DNA of 25,310 bases from Bifidobacteriaceae bacterium (GTDB lineage Bacteria > Actinomycetota > Actinomycetes > Actinomycetales > WQXJ01), in the NCBI GenBank assembly GCA_031265345.1, contig JAISCU010000067.1, positions 1 to 25,310 of the forward strand. Direction: 5' to 3'. The notes under the pieces are model-generated. The model did not search any database, was not told the origin of the DNA, and saw nothing but the letters and a program-made list of their open reading frames with translations. Position 1 is the first letter of the stretch, and each line of letters starts with the position of its first letter. The translations under genes were made by a program, and so were the position numbers. This document shows, piece by piece, positions 1 to 6,964 of the stretch.

Positions 1-1
1 C

Positions 2-589
2 GACGATTCCATCCTGCCGCCGGTGGCGCAGGGCGTGAAGGTCTTCTCGATGGGGATGCTGGTGCCGCCGGGCCAGCCGGTGGTTTGGCGCGGGCCGGTG
101 CTGCATCGCGCGGTGCAGCAGTTCCTGACCGACGTGTTGTGGGGTTCGCTCGACGTGCTGTTGATCGACCTGCCGCCTGGGACTGGCGACGTGCCGTTGT
201 CGATCGGCCAGTTGATCCCCGGATCGGGCCTGGTGGTGGTGACCACGCCGCAGCCCGCCGCAGCCGAGGTGGCCCAGCGGGCCGGGGCTCTCGCCCTGCA
301 GACCAAGCAGGCCATCCTGGGCGTGATCGAGAACATGAGTTGGTTCGAGGCGCCGGATGGTTCGCGGTTGACGATCTTCGGCGAGGGCGGCGGGCGCCAG
401 GTCGCGGCCAATCTTTCGGCCGCCCTGGGCTCTGAGGTGCCGCTGCTGGGTCAGATCCCGCTCGATCAAGCGGTGCGTGAGGGCTCCGATGCGGGCGAGC
501 CGGTCGTGTCTGCCTCTGGCGACTCGCCTGCGGCGGTCGCGTTCCGCTCGATCGCAGCGACTCTGGCGCCCGAGCCCGCGCGGTCGTAG
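2..589 (+). CDS. mrp: Mrp/ApbC-family P-loop ATPase, C-terminal part (5' end outside window)
   Basis: Mrp/NBP35 proteins are cytoplasmic P-loop ATPases that act as iron-sulfur cluster carriers or scaffolds. The frame is open from base 2, so the N-terminal Walker A part lies upstream of the window. Seen here are the family signature WRGP, the LPPGTGD switch motif, a TTPQ segment and the GVIENMSW block followed by FGEGGG. Classical Mrp proteins carry a CPHC cysteine pair just after the ENMS block. Here that place reads FEAPDGSRL with no cysteine, a pattern I associate with actinobacterial Mrp, which may bind clusters differently. The gene ends at TAG. No downstream partner is obvious, because a repeat-bearing vapBC region follows. 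Confidence 0.93.
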   Translation, partial: DDSILPPVAQGVKVFSMGMLVPPGQPVVWRGPVLHRAVQQFLTDVLWGSLDVLLIDLPPGTGDVPLSIGQLIPGSGLVVVTTPQPAAAEVAQRAGALALQTKQAILGVIENMSWFEAPDGSRLTIFGEGGGRQVAANLSAALGSEVPLLGQIPLDQAVREGSDAGEPVVSASGDSPAAVAFRSIAATLAPEPARS

Positions 590-615
590 CCGGGGCCACC
601 GCCGGGGCTGGGGCG

Positions 616-677
616 GCGGCATCGTCCATGCGGTTCTGGCCAAATCTGTTACCTAGGCGATGATCGATCTGTTGGCT
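616..677. repeat. 62-bp direct repeat, copy A (upstream of vapBC)
   Basis: This block matches 1431-1492 with about eight mismatches at a constant offset of 815 bases. Its first part is an almost invariant stretch around ATCGTCCATGCGGTTCTGGC. Its second part consists of two 23-bp iterons starting at 644 and 667 (ATCTGTTACCTA and ATCTGTTGGCTA). The two copies bracket the vapBC cassette. Confidence 0.85.
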
Positions 678-689
678 AGATGGGTATGC
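644..689 (+). repeat. Two 23-bp iterons upstream of vapB
   Basis: Units begin at 644 (ATCTGTTACCTAG...) and 667 (ATCTGTTGGCTAG...), exactly 23 bases apart. They have the same sequence and period as the four units in front of the ATPase gene. They lie 32-77 bases ahead of the vapB start, which fits an operator position. A third unit in phase at 690 is not convincing. Confidence 0.75.
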
Positions 690-693
690 TGGT

Positions 694-706
694 TGTATTC
701 AATACA
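694..706. promoter_or_regulatory. Perfect 13-bp palindrome in front of vapB
   Basis: TGTATTCAATACA is a perfect inverted repeat around C700, located 14 bases before the vapB ATG. The ribosome-binding site GGGAG (711-715) follows it. VapB antitoxins are DNA-binding proteins that commonly bind palindromes overlapping their own promoters, so this is a candidate autoregulatory operator. The assignment rests on position and symmetry only. Confidence 0.5.
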
Positions 707-720
707 CATTGGGAGCCTGA

Positions 721-942
721 ATGAGAACCAACATAGTCATCGACGACGAACTCATGGCCCAAGCGATGCGGGCCAGCGGCGCGTCCACCAAGAGACAGAC
801 CGTCGAGGAGGGGCTGCGCGCCCTGATCCGCCAAGACCGCGCCAAGGCCATGCGAGCGCTCAGGGGGAAGCTCCATTGGGAGGGCGACCTGGACGCCGAA
901 CGGACCGACATGAACGAGCCAAGCGACCTCGAACCGTGGTGA
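721..942 (+). CDS. vapB: VapB-type antitoxin (ribbon-helix-helix)
   Basis: This 73-residue protein has the classic VapB N-terminus: a short beta strand (RTNIVIDDELM) followed by two helices with a TKRQTVEEGLRALIR segment. VapB proteins dimerise through this DNA-binding fold, repress their own operon, and neutralise the VapC nuclease with an acidic/aromatic C-terminal tail (here ending DLEPW). The ATG at 721 is supported by GGGAG at 711-715. The stop codon overlaps the start of vapC, which indicates translational coupling. A degenerate copy of the gene's 3' end lies at 2857. Frame, length and neighbour agree, so the call is secure. Confidence 0.92.
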   Translation: MRTNIVIDDELMAQAMRASGASTKRQTVEEGLRALIRQDRAKAMRALRGKLHWEGDLDAERTDMNEPSDLEPW

Positions 943-1328
943 CACTGGCCGACTCCAGTGTCTGGATCGACTACTTCAACGGAGTCGAATCGGAGCAAGT
1001 CGAGGCCCTCGACGCTCTGGGCGACAGCGAGGGCCTGCTGGTGGGCGATCTGGTCCTGCTCGAGGTCCTACGCGGCTTCCGCCTGGACCGCGACCACGCC
1101 GAGGCTCAGGCGACCATGCTCATGTACCCCGTCGTCAGCCTGCTCGGTTCCCGCGACGCCGTGGTCGCGGCGCGGCGCTACCGGCGCCTGCGGAAGCGGG
1201 GCATAACCATCAGGAAGATCGCGGACGTCGTGATCGCCTCGTACTGCATCACCAACGCGGTGGCCCTGTTGTACAACGACCGGGACTTCGACCCGTTCGT
1301 GGACCACTTCGGGCTCGAACGCGCCTGA
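939..1328 (+). CDS. vapC: VapC-type PIN-domain toxin ribonuclease
   Basis: VapC toxins are PIN-domain, Mg2+-dependent ribonucleases that cut tRNA or rRNA and stall growth when VapB is degraded. This protein of about 129 residues shows the PIN acidic residues in order: Asp in LADSSVWIDYF near the N-terminus, Glu in the LLEVLRGF helix, Asp in IRKIADVVIASYC, and the C-terminal NDRDFDPF block. The start is GTG 939 (GTG 936 is equally possible), overlapping the vapB stop. The toxin therefore looks intact and active. The motif IRKIADV differs slightly from the common IRKTID form, but the Asp is kept. GC-rich 9-bp repeats follow the gene. Confidence 0.93.
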   Translation: MTLADSSVWIDYFNGVESEQVEALDALGDSEGLLVGDLVLLEVLRGFRLDRDHAEAQATMLMYPVVSLLGSRDAVVAARRYRRLRKRGITIRKIADVVIASYCITNAVALLYNDRDFDPFVDHFGLERA

Positions 1329-1351
1329 GAAATGAGCCTGGCGCCATTTCT

Positions 1352-1387
1352 GGCCGGCTTGGCCGGCTTGGCCGCCTTGGCCGGCTT
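1352..1387 (+). repeat. 9-bp tandem repeat, four units
   Basis: GGCCGGCTT occurs four times in a row (third unit GGCCGCCTT), and a half unit GGCCG follows. It lies just behind vapC and is preceded by a weak GAAATG/CATTTC inverted repeat (1329-1350). It may help terminate vapBC transcription, or may simply be slippage-prone sequence. No coding role is evident. Confidence 0.6.
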
Positions 1388-1430
1388 GGCCGACCCAGGC
1401 GCGGCCCGAGGGACGCGCCGGAGCCGGGCA

Positions 1431-1492
1431 GCGGCATCGTCCATGCGGTTCTGGCTAGATCTGTTACCTAGACGACGATAAATCTGTTACCT
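1431..1492. repeat. 62-bp direct repeat, copy B (upstream of ATPase gene)
   Basis: This is the second copy of the block at 616-677. It retains the GCGGCATCGTCCATGCGG start exactly and then runs into the iteron array. The pair could be the footprint of a cassette insertion or of a tandem duplication of a promoter region. Confidence 0.85.
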
Positions 1493-1550
1493 AAAGAACA
1501 GCATTTTTGTAACCTAGATCGACTCAGATCTGTACACTAGTCCTTGTGAC
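1459..1550 (+). repeat. Four 23-bp iterons forming the promoter/operator of the ATPase gene
   Basis: Units start at 1459, 1482, 1505 and 1528, all 23 bases apart, with the core ATCTGTTACCTA (variants TTTTGTAACCTA and ATCTGTACACTA). The array is AT-rich in otherwise GC-rich DNA. The last unit contains TACACT (1533-1538), a good -10 hexamer eight bases before the GTG start at 1546. The gene is therefore probably leaderless, and a protein bound to the array would control it directly. Two further units lie in front of vapB. Confidence 0.85.
1533..1538 (+). promoter_or_regulatory. Probable -10 box of leaderless ATPase gene
   Basis: TACACT sits eight bases ahead of GTG 1546 and no Shine-Dalgarno sequence is present between them. 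This matches actinobacterial leaderless promoters. No well-placed -35 box was found; the region upstream is the iteron array. Confidence 0.5.
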
Positions 1551-2820
1551 CAGCAATTACATACCTCGCCTGGCCGATGATCGCCTGGACTTCCTAATGG
1601 CCGAAGCGCCCGCCATCGCGCTCGAAGGCGCGAAAGGCGTGGGCAAGACGGAGACGGCGCTCAGGAGAGCCGCCACGGCGATCGACCTGAGCCGACAGGA
1701 GGAAGCCGAATCCGTGCACAACGAGCCCGGGCGGCTGGCCACCGAACCGGCCCCGTTGCTCCTCGACGAGTGGCAGCGCCTGCCGGCAGTCTGGGACCAG
1801 GTCCGCACGTTGGTGGATCGCGGGGCCGATCCCGGACGGTTCTTGCTGGCGGGGAGCGCCGCGCCCCTGGACACGCCGATCCATTCGGGCGCAGGGCGGA
1901 TCATCCATCTGCGGATGCGGCCCCTATCGTTGGCGGAGCGCGGAGTGGCGGAACCAACAGTCAGCCTCGCGCGGCTCTTGGACGGGGACGCTGGGACCAT
2001 CCAAGGCGAGACCGGCCTCACTTTGGCCGACTACGCACGGGAGATCGCCCGTTCGGGGCTTCCCGGGCTGCGCGGCTACTCTGATCGCTTGGCCCAGGAA
2101 TACGTCGCCGGCTATCTCGCCGACGTGGCTAAACGCGAGTTCCCACAGCAGGGCCTTCGGCTGCGCCAGCCTGATGCGCTGACCCGCTGGTTGCGTTCCT
2201 ACGCGGCCGCCACGGGGACCACCGCCACCTACTCTTCGATCTTGGATGGGGCGACGCCCGGCGAGTCCGACAAGCCCGCCCGGAAGACGACCATCGCCTA
2301 CCGGGAGGTCCTGTCCAGCCTGTGGTTGCTGGACGAGGTCCCCGCCCACGGCGTGGCGCTCGGCTCAGCGGCGGCCCTCGCCAGGACCCCGAAGCACTTC
2401 CTGGCGGACCCGGCCTTCGCGGCGAGTCTGCTCGGTGTGGACGCTGATGCGCTCACCAGGGGCGTCACGCTGAAGCAATTCGGTCAATACGGTTCCATCG
2501 CCGGCCGGCTCTTCGAGGCCCTGGTGCGCCTCGACTTGCAGGTGTACGCCTCGCACTGCGGCGCGGAACTCTCCCACCTGCGGACAGCCCAGGGCACCCA
2601 CGAGATCGACTTCATAGTGCGGCGGGGCCTCGCTTCGGTCGCCGTCGAAGTCAAACTCGCGCCGGTCGTCGAGGACTCGGATGTGCGGCACCTGAACTGG
2701 CTGGCGCGAGAACTCGGGGACGAACTGGTCGACCGGGTCGTGGTGACCACTGGTTCGAGGGCCTACCGGCGAAAGGCCGATGGCGTGGCAGTGGTTCCGG
2801 CAGCGTTGCTGGGGCCGTGA
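1546..2820 (+). CDS. AAA family ATPase with C-terminal DUF4143 domain
   Basis: A 424-residue protein of the AAA_14/DUF4143 ATPase family, common in bacterial and archaeal accessory DNA and of unknown role. The N-terminal third has Walker A GAKGVGKT (near residue 30), Walker B LLLDEWQ and a sensor segment FLLAGSAAP. The C-terminal part has the DUF4143 fold with an EIDFIV...VAVEVK pattern, resembling the acidic-x-Lys core of PD-(D/E)XK nucleases. The GTG start is set by the -10 box eight bases upstream and the lack of a ribosome-binding site. Genomic association with toxin-antitoxin genes is seen here on both sides: intact vapBC before it and a vapBC relic after it. A defence, plasmid-maintenance or DNA-processing role is possible but not shown. 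Confidence 0.88.
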   Translation: MTSNYIPRLADDRLDFLMAEAPAIALEGAKGVGKTETALRRAATAIDLSRQEEAESVHNEPGRLATEPAPLLLDEWQRLPAVWDQVRTLVDRGADPGRFLLAGSAAPLDTPIHSGAGRIIHLRMRPLSLAERGVAEPTVSLARLLDGDAGTIQGETGLTLADYAREIARSGLPGLRGYSDRLAQEYVAGYLADVAKREFPQQGLRLRQPDALTRWLRSYAAATGTTATYSSILDGATPGESDKPARKTTIAYREVLSSLWLLDEVPAHGVALGSAAALARTPKHFLADPAFAASLLGVDADALTRGVTLKQFGQYGSIAGRLFEALVRLDLQVYASHCGAELSHLRTAQGTHEIDFIVRRGLASVAVEVKLAPVVEDSDVRHLNWLARELGDELVDRVVVTTGSRAYRRKADGVAVVPAALLGP

Positions 2821-2856
2821 TGTGGGCGTGGCTGAGGGGCGCGGGTGCGACACCGA

Positions 2857-2953
2857 CGAATCGACATGAACGAGCCAAGCGACCTCGAGCCGTGGTGACG
2901 TCGGCCGGCCCAAGCGTTCGGACCCACTGCTTCGACGGAGTCGAACGCGCCTG
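2857..2953 (+). pseudogene. Decayed vapBC fragment with internal deletion
   Basis: Bases 2857-2945 align without gaps to 901-989, the junction of vapB and vapC. They include the identical run around ACATGAACGAGCCAAGCGAC and the overlap CCGTGGTGAC. At TCGAA the match jumps to the very end of vapC (2941-2953 equals 1315-1327), so nearly all of vapC is missing. In the vapC frame the catalytic LAD reads SAG. The fragment has no start, no catalytic residues and no operator, so it is a relic and not a gene. It shows that a second vapBC copy once stood downstream of the ATPase. Confidence 0.82.
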
Positions 2954-2983
2954 GAGCTTGATGTCGGAGCGGACGGACTCGAT

Positions 2984-2998
2984 GCCGCGTGGCGCGGC
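2984..2998. terminator. Short GC-rich hairpin between convergent genes
   Basis: GCCGCG-TGG-CGCGGC forms a 6-bp stem between the ATPase gene (rightward) and the IclR gene (leftward). There is no T tract on either side, so termination is only suggested by position. Confidence 0.25.
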
Positions 2999-3036
2999 CG
3001 CCTCGACGCGATCGCCGTCGGCACCGCGGGCGGGCG

Positions 3037-3819
3037 TCATGAGCGGGTGAACCCGGTGGCGCGGAGGTCCTGTTCAATCGCTTGCGCGCGGCCCAACACG
3101 GGTTCGAGGAAGTTGGCGAGGATCTCCTCGATTGATTGGGCGAGCATCGGCATGGAGACGTTGATGGCCGCAACCGGATAGCCGGTTGAGTCACGGATCG
3201 GAGCAGCGAGGGCGCGCAACCCGACTTCCAATTCTTGGTCGAGCAGGCACCAGCCCTGCTGCCGCACCCGGTCGATCTCCGCGCGCAAAGGCTTCGCCTT
3301 GGTGACGGTGTAAGGCGTGCGAGCCTCCAGCTTCAGGCCTCTGAGCTGCGCGTCTAGTTCGTTTTCAGGGAGGAACGCGAGGATCGCGCGGCCCATCGAG
3401 GTCGCGGCGGCCGGGAAACGGGTCCCCACGTTGATGTTCACGGACATGATCCGTTTGGTGGCGACACGGGCCACGTAGACAATGTCCTGGCGGTCCAGCA
3501 CCGAGATCGAGGAAGCCGCCTCGACCTGGGTGGCCAGCGATTCCAGGTGGGGCATGGCGATTTCCGGCAGGTCCATCGATGAGAGGTACGAGTGCGCCAG
3601 TTCCAGTACGGCCGGCCGGAGCGAGAAGCGCCGGTCCTGCGAGCGGACGTAGCCGATCGATTCGAGGGTGAGCAGGAAACGGCGAGCGGCGGCCCGCGTC
3701 AGCCCGGTGCGGGTCGCCACTTCGGACAGGGTCAGTCGGGGATGGTCACCATCGAACGCTTTGATGACGTTCAGGCCGCGCTCGAGTGACTGCACGAACT
3801 CGCTTGGGCGCTCTTCCAC
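3037..3819 (-). CDS. IclR-family transcriptional regulator (PcaR/PobR-like)
   Basis: This 260-residue protein has an N-terminal winged helix-turn-helix (about residues 8-70, with FVQSLERGLNVIKAF and TGLTRAAARRFLLTL) and a C-terminal effector-binding IclR domain (about 85-255). The closest family pattern is the PcaR/PobR/CatR branch, which responds to aromatic or beta-ketoadipate pathway acids. The GTG start at 3819 is chosen because AAGGAG precedes it by eight bases; an upstream open frame to 4230 lacks such a site and family similarity. It lies downstream of the catabolic genes on the same strand, so it is the natural candidate regulator of the locus. The ligand is unknown. Confidence 0.9.
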   Translation of the reverse strand: MEERPSEFVQSLERGLNVIKAFDGDHPRLTLSEVATRTGLTRAAARRFLLTLESIGYVRSQDRRFSLRPAVLELAHSYLSSMDLPEIAMPHLESLATQVEAASSISVLDRQDIVYVARVATKRIMSVNINVGTRFPAAATSMGRAILAFLPENELDAQLRGLKLEARTPYTVTKAKPLRAEIDRVRQQGWCLLDQELEVGLRALAAPIRDSTGYPVAAINVSMPMLAQSIEEILANFLEPVLGRAQAIEQDLRATGFTRS

Positions 3820-3853
3820 GGCTTGGTCTCCTTTTGGGCTTCGACTGTGATGA

Positions 3854-3859
3854 ATTGTA
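3854..3859 (-). promoter_or_regulatory. Possible -10 box for the IclR gene
   Basis: On the minus strand TACAAT occurs about 35 bases before the GTG start. The 8-bp palindrome AATCGATT (3868-3875) lies just upstream. No good -35 box is seen. It suggests that the regulator has its own promoter in the 191-base gap behind fucO. Confidence 0.35.
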
Positions 3860-4010
3860 GGCCCTTCAATCGATTCGTCGCAGGGTTGCGGGCACTCGCC
3901 GTCGGCTCGCGCCCCTGGCCGCTTCAGGACAGCCAAGGCTGCATCCCGGTCCGGCGCGAGGTGGTCGCGATAGCGCCGGGCCGGGAAACTGGGTGGGCTC
4001 CTCGAAGCGC

Positions 4011-5162
4011 TCAGAACACCGAACGGTAGAGGCCCTCCAAATCTTCGACCACGACCGGACGAGGGTTCCCGCCCGTGCAGACGTCGTCCCAGGCCGCCCG
4101 CGCCAACGCGGGCAGGTCCTGCTCTTTGGCGCCGATTTCCCGCAGGGTCGTGGGATTGCCCAGGCCGACCGTCAACTCGTGGACCGCCGAGACGGCGGCT
4201 TCGCGGACTTGTCCCAGCGGCATCGTCCACGGTTCTGACACCCCGAAAGCGGCGGCGACGTCGCGGTACTTCTCGCCCGTGTACTCGGCGTTGAAGGCCA
4301 TGACGGGCGCCAGGAGAATACCGTTGGCCACGCCGTGGGGCGCCCCGTAGAAGCCCCCGAGCGGGTGCGCCATCCCGTGGACGATGCCGAGTCCCACATT
4401 CGAGTAACCCATGCCGGCCACGTATTGGGCGAGCGCCATGTCCTCGGCCGCTTTGGCGTCGCCGTCCGCCGCTTTGGCCAGCGACCGCGCGATCATCTGG
4501 ATGGCCTTCAGATGGAACATGTCGGACAGCTCCCAGGCACCCTTGGTGACGTAACCCTCGACGGCGTGGGTCAGGGCGTCCAAGCCGGTCGCGACCTTGA
4601 GCGACCGCGGCGCGTCCGCCATCATGTCGCTGTCGACCACCGCCAAGACCGGGATGTCGTGGGGGTCGACGCAGACAAACTTGCGGGATTTCTCGGTGTC
4701 GGTGATGACGTAGTTGATGGTGGTCTCCGACGCGGTGCCCGCCGTGGTGGGCACAGCGACAATTGGGATGGATGGGTTCTTGGTGCCCGGCGTACCCTCC
4801 AGCGAACGCACGTCCGCGAACTCCGGATTGGCTGCGATGATCCCGATGGCCTTACAAGTATCCTGCGGCGAGCCGCCCCCTATGGCTATGAGCACGTCCG
4901 CGCCAGCCTTCTTGAACGCTTGGAGCCCTGCCGTCACGTTCTCCATCGGCGGGTTGGGGAGGACGTCGGTGAAGACCTCGTAGGGGATGGACGCCTGGTC
5001 GAGGAGCGCCAGCACCTTGCCCGTCACCCCTGCCTCCACCAGGGGCTTGTCGCTCACCACGAACGCCTTGGCGAAGCCGCGCCCCTTCAACTCCTGGGGG
5101 ATCACTTCGATCGCCCCGGCCCCGAAATATGCCGTCTGGTTCCAGATCATGCGGTTTGCCAT
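4011..5162 (-). CDS. fucO: FucO-type iron-dependent alcohol dehydrogenase (lactaldehyde reductase-like)
   Basis: A 383-residue group III alcohol dehydrogenase, very close to Escherichia coli FucO along its whole length. FucO interconverts L-lactaldehyde and 1,2-propanediol with NAD(H), and relatives also use glycolaldehyde and other short aldehydes. The NAD-binding GGGSP is at 95-99. The iron ligands Asp195, His199, His262 and His276 are all present. The ATG at 5162 follows AAAGGAG by six bases. A 156-base gap separates it from the CaiB-type gene upstream, so it may have a separate promoter. No fucose or rhamnose aldolase genes are present, so its substrate here is likely an aldehyde or alcohol of the local pathway. 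The symbol reflects family, not proven substrate. Confidence 0.9.
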   Translation of the reverse strand: MANRMIWNQTAYFGAGAIEVIPQELKGRGFAKAFVVSDKPLVEAGVTGKVLALLDQASIPYEVFTDVLPNPPMENVTAGLQAFKKAGADVLIAIGGGSPQDTCKAIGIIAANPEFADVRSLEGTPGTKNPSIPIVAVPTTAGTASETTINYVITDTEKSRKFVCVDPHDIPVLAVVDSDMMADAPRSLKVATGLDALTHAVEGYVTKGAWELSDMFHLKAIQMIARSLAKAADGDAKAAEDMALAQYVAGMGYSNVGLGIVHGMAHPLGGFYGAPHGVANGILLAPVMAFNAEYTGEKYRDVAAAFGVSEPWTMPLGQVREAAVSAVHELTVGLGNPTTLREIGAKEQDLPALARAAWDDVCTGGNPRPVVVEDLEGLYRSVF

Positions 5163-5190
5163 CTTGGTCTCCTTTGCGCTGGTTGGGTTC

Positions 5191-5226
5191 GCGGTCTGTG
5201 CGTCGCGGCCTGTGCGTCGCGGTCCG
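5191..5226. repeat. 14-bp tandem repeat in fucO leader region
   Basis: GCGGTCTGTGCGTC at 5191-5204 and GCGGCCTGTGCGTC at 5205-5218 are followed by a partial third unit. The repeat lies in the 156-base gap upstream of fucO. It may be a regulatory repeat or a slippage product. Confidence 0.55.
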
Positions 5227-5318
5227 TTATTCATCATGTCCTGGACGGTGGTCCGATCCTGGCAGAGCCACCACGCTGCATATGCTCGCCGGCATGCGAC
5301 GCACTGACGCTCTTCACA

Positions 5319-6521
5319 TCACATGATGGCACTTCTCTGACGCAGATCGGCGATCTGATCGTCGGAGAAGCCCGCTTCCCTGAGCACTTCATCGGTGTGC
5401 TCGCCCAGTCTCGGCGGCGCCAGACGGGCGGACACCGGTGTCATCGACATGTGAAGGCCCGTCTGGATCAAGCGGGCCACACGGTTGCCCTCAACTCCCA
5501 TGTCCACGAAGGCATCGATTTCCCCCAGCACCGGGTGCGCCGCAATCTCGGGAATCGTGTTGAGAGGCACGCAAGGGACCCCCGCCTGGTCCATTCGCTC
5601 CAACACTTCCTCGGTCGTCAACGCTTGGGTCGCGGTGCTCACTGCGGCATTGAGTTCGGGCCGATGCGCGTAGCGGTCCTTCAGAGTCGCGAAGCGCGGA
5701 TCGCTCGCCGCCTCGCCGATCCCCAGCCCGGCTGCGCAACGGCGCCACATGGCTTCATTCGCGGACGTGATGCAAACGTATCCATCCTTGGTCGGATAAG
5801 CCTGGTTGGGGATCCCCAAACGGTTCGAAGTGCCCCACTTCTCCGGCACCCGGCCAGTCAGCCAATAGTCGGTCAGGAAGTGGTTGAGGTAATTCAACTG
5901 CCCTTCCAGCATCGACGTGTCGACCTTCTGACCCAGGCCCGTCAGTTCCCTGGCATGGAGAGCCGCGAGTATTCCGATCACGAGATACATGCCAGCGGTC
6001 AAGTCGCAGACCGAGGCGGGATTGCGGACAGGTTCGCCGCCTGGTTCTCCCGTGATGGACAACAGGCCGGAGAAACCTTGAATGGATAGGTCATTGGCCG
6101 CCCTGCCCGCCATCGAGCCGGTCGAGCCGAAGCCTGAGATGCCGCCGTAAACGATGCGCGGATTCCGCTTGGCGACAACCTCATAACCCAGTCCCAGGCG
6201 TTCCATGACGCCGGGCCGGAAGTTGTGCATCAACACATCTGCGGATTCGGCCAATTTCAACACCATCTCGACTCCGGCCTCTTGCTTGAGGTCGACTGTG
6301 ATGGATCGCTTGTTCCGGTTGTGGGCCAGGAACGGTGGCCCAGGCGTGGGGTCGCCTTCATCCACGCCGTAGTCGCGGCATTCGTCGCCGCGGCCGGAGC
6401 GCTCCACTTTGATGACATCGGCGCCCAGGTCACCCATCATTTGCGATGCGAACGGCCCTGCGAAGACACGCGTCAGATCGAGGACACGAATTCCTTGCAA
6501 TGCCCCGGCCGGGGCGGTCAC
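5319..6521 (-). CDS. CaiB/BaiF-family (class III) CoA-transferase
   Basis: A 400-residue class III CoA-transferase. These enzymes move CoA between an acyl-CoA donor and a carboxylic acid through an aspartyl-CoA anhydride. The catalytic Asp is D173 in VCDLTAG, matching Asp169 of formyl-CoA transferase. The N-terminal motif LDLTRVFAGPFASQMMGDLGADVIKVE and the MHNFRPGVMERLGLG block are typical. The GTG start at 6521 overlaps the stop codon of the preceding MaoC-like gene (GTGA), showing tight coupling. It probably activates the acid substrate of the pathway to its CoA thioester for the neighbouring hotdog hydratases. The exact acid and donor cannot be read from sequence. Confidence 0.92.
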   Translation of the reverse strand: MTAPAGALQGIRVLDLTRVFAGPFASQMMGDLGADVIKVERSGRGDECRDYGVDEGDPTPGPPFLAHNRNKRSITVDLKQEAGVEMVLKLAESADVLMHNFRPGVMERLGLGYEVVAKRNPRIVYGGISGFGSTGSMAGRAANDLSIQGFSGLLSITGEPGGEPVRNPASVCDLTAGMYLVIGILAALHARELTGLGQKVDTSMLEGQLNYLNHFLTDYWLTGRVPEKWGTSNRLGIPNQAYPTKDGYVCITSANEAMWRRCAAGLGIGEAASDPRFATLKDRYAHRPELNAAVSTATQALTTEEVLERMDQAGVPCVPLNTIPEIAAHPVLGEIDAFVDMGVEGNRVARLIQTGLHMSMTPVSARLAPPRLGEHTDEVLREAGFSDDQIADLRQRSAIM

Positions 6522-6964
6522 GACTCGCTCACCACGACGGAAGCGTCACCCACGGTCAACTTCACACCTTGGCTGTCCTCCGACCACACGTCCATGGTGT
6601 ACTTGATGCCGGTGGGCACCGCTTCCACGGCCGTGACTTTGAGCTTGCAGCTGAGAGGTTCACCGATGGGGGTGATCTTGATGTACTTGGTGCGCAGCGA
6701 GCCACGCTCGAAGTAGTGGTGACCGAACGCCTGCGTCAGTAGCTTGGAGATCCAGTTTGTGGTGTGCATCCCATCTGCTATCGGGCCCGGCAGGCCCTGG
6801 GAGGCCGCTACTTCCTCGGACGTGTGGATGTTCTTCTGGACCGGCTTCATCTCGCCCGCGGCTGCGGTCATCAACGCAATGGAGTACCAACCTGCCCGCC
6901 GCAGGGTGATCGGCCTGGTCGGAGCGGCGATCACGTCGCCAACTGAGAACTTGGGAACGGACAT
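6518..6964 (-). CDS. MaoC-like hotdog hydratase/dehydratase subunit (second of pair)
   Basis: A 148-residue single-hotdog protein of the MaoC family, whose members hydrate 2-enoyl-CoA or dehydrate 3-hydroxyacyl-CoA. His47 in NIHTSEEVA and the GPIADGM block align with the hydratase loop of (R)-specific enoyl-CoA hydratases. The usual Asp five residues before the His is not evident, and the usual HGM reads DGM. The active site is therefore unusual, or is shared with the partner. The ATG start at 6964 shares its A with the stop of the upstream gene (TGATG). Two adjacent small MaoC genes normally make a heterodimer, as in the mycobacterial HadAB type. Function as a hydratase is inferred. Confidence 0.8.
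   Translation of the reverse strand: MSVPKFSVGDVIAAPTRPITLRRAGWYSIALMTAAAGEMKPVQKNIHTSEEVAASQGLPGPIADGMHTTNWISKLLTQAFGHHYFERGSLRTKYIKITPIGEPLSCKLKVTAVEAVPTGIKYTMDVWSEDSQGVKLTVGDASVVVSES

Noticed and set aside
660..1328. Long 222-codon version of VapC
   Set aside because: The upstream part overlaps vapB in another frame; VapC family length and the GTG at the vapB stop support the short form.
2817..3050. 77-codon frame behind the ATPase gene
   Set aside because: It reads through the vapBC relic in the vapC frame, has lost the catalytic Asp and has no family features.
4335..6089. 584-codon frame on the plus strand
   Set aside because: It is antisense to fucO and the CaiB-type gene, both of which have full active sites and proper starts.
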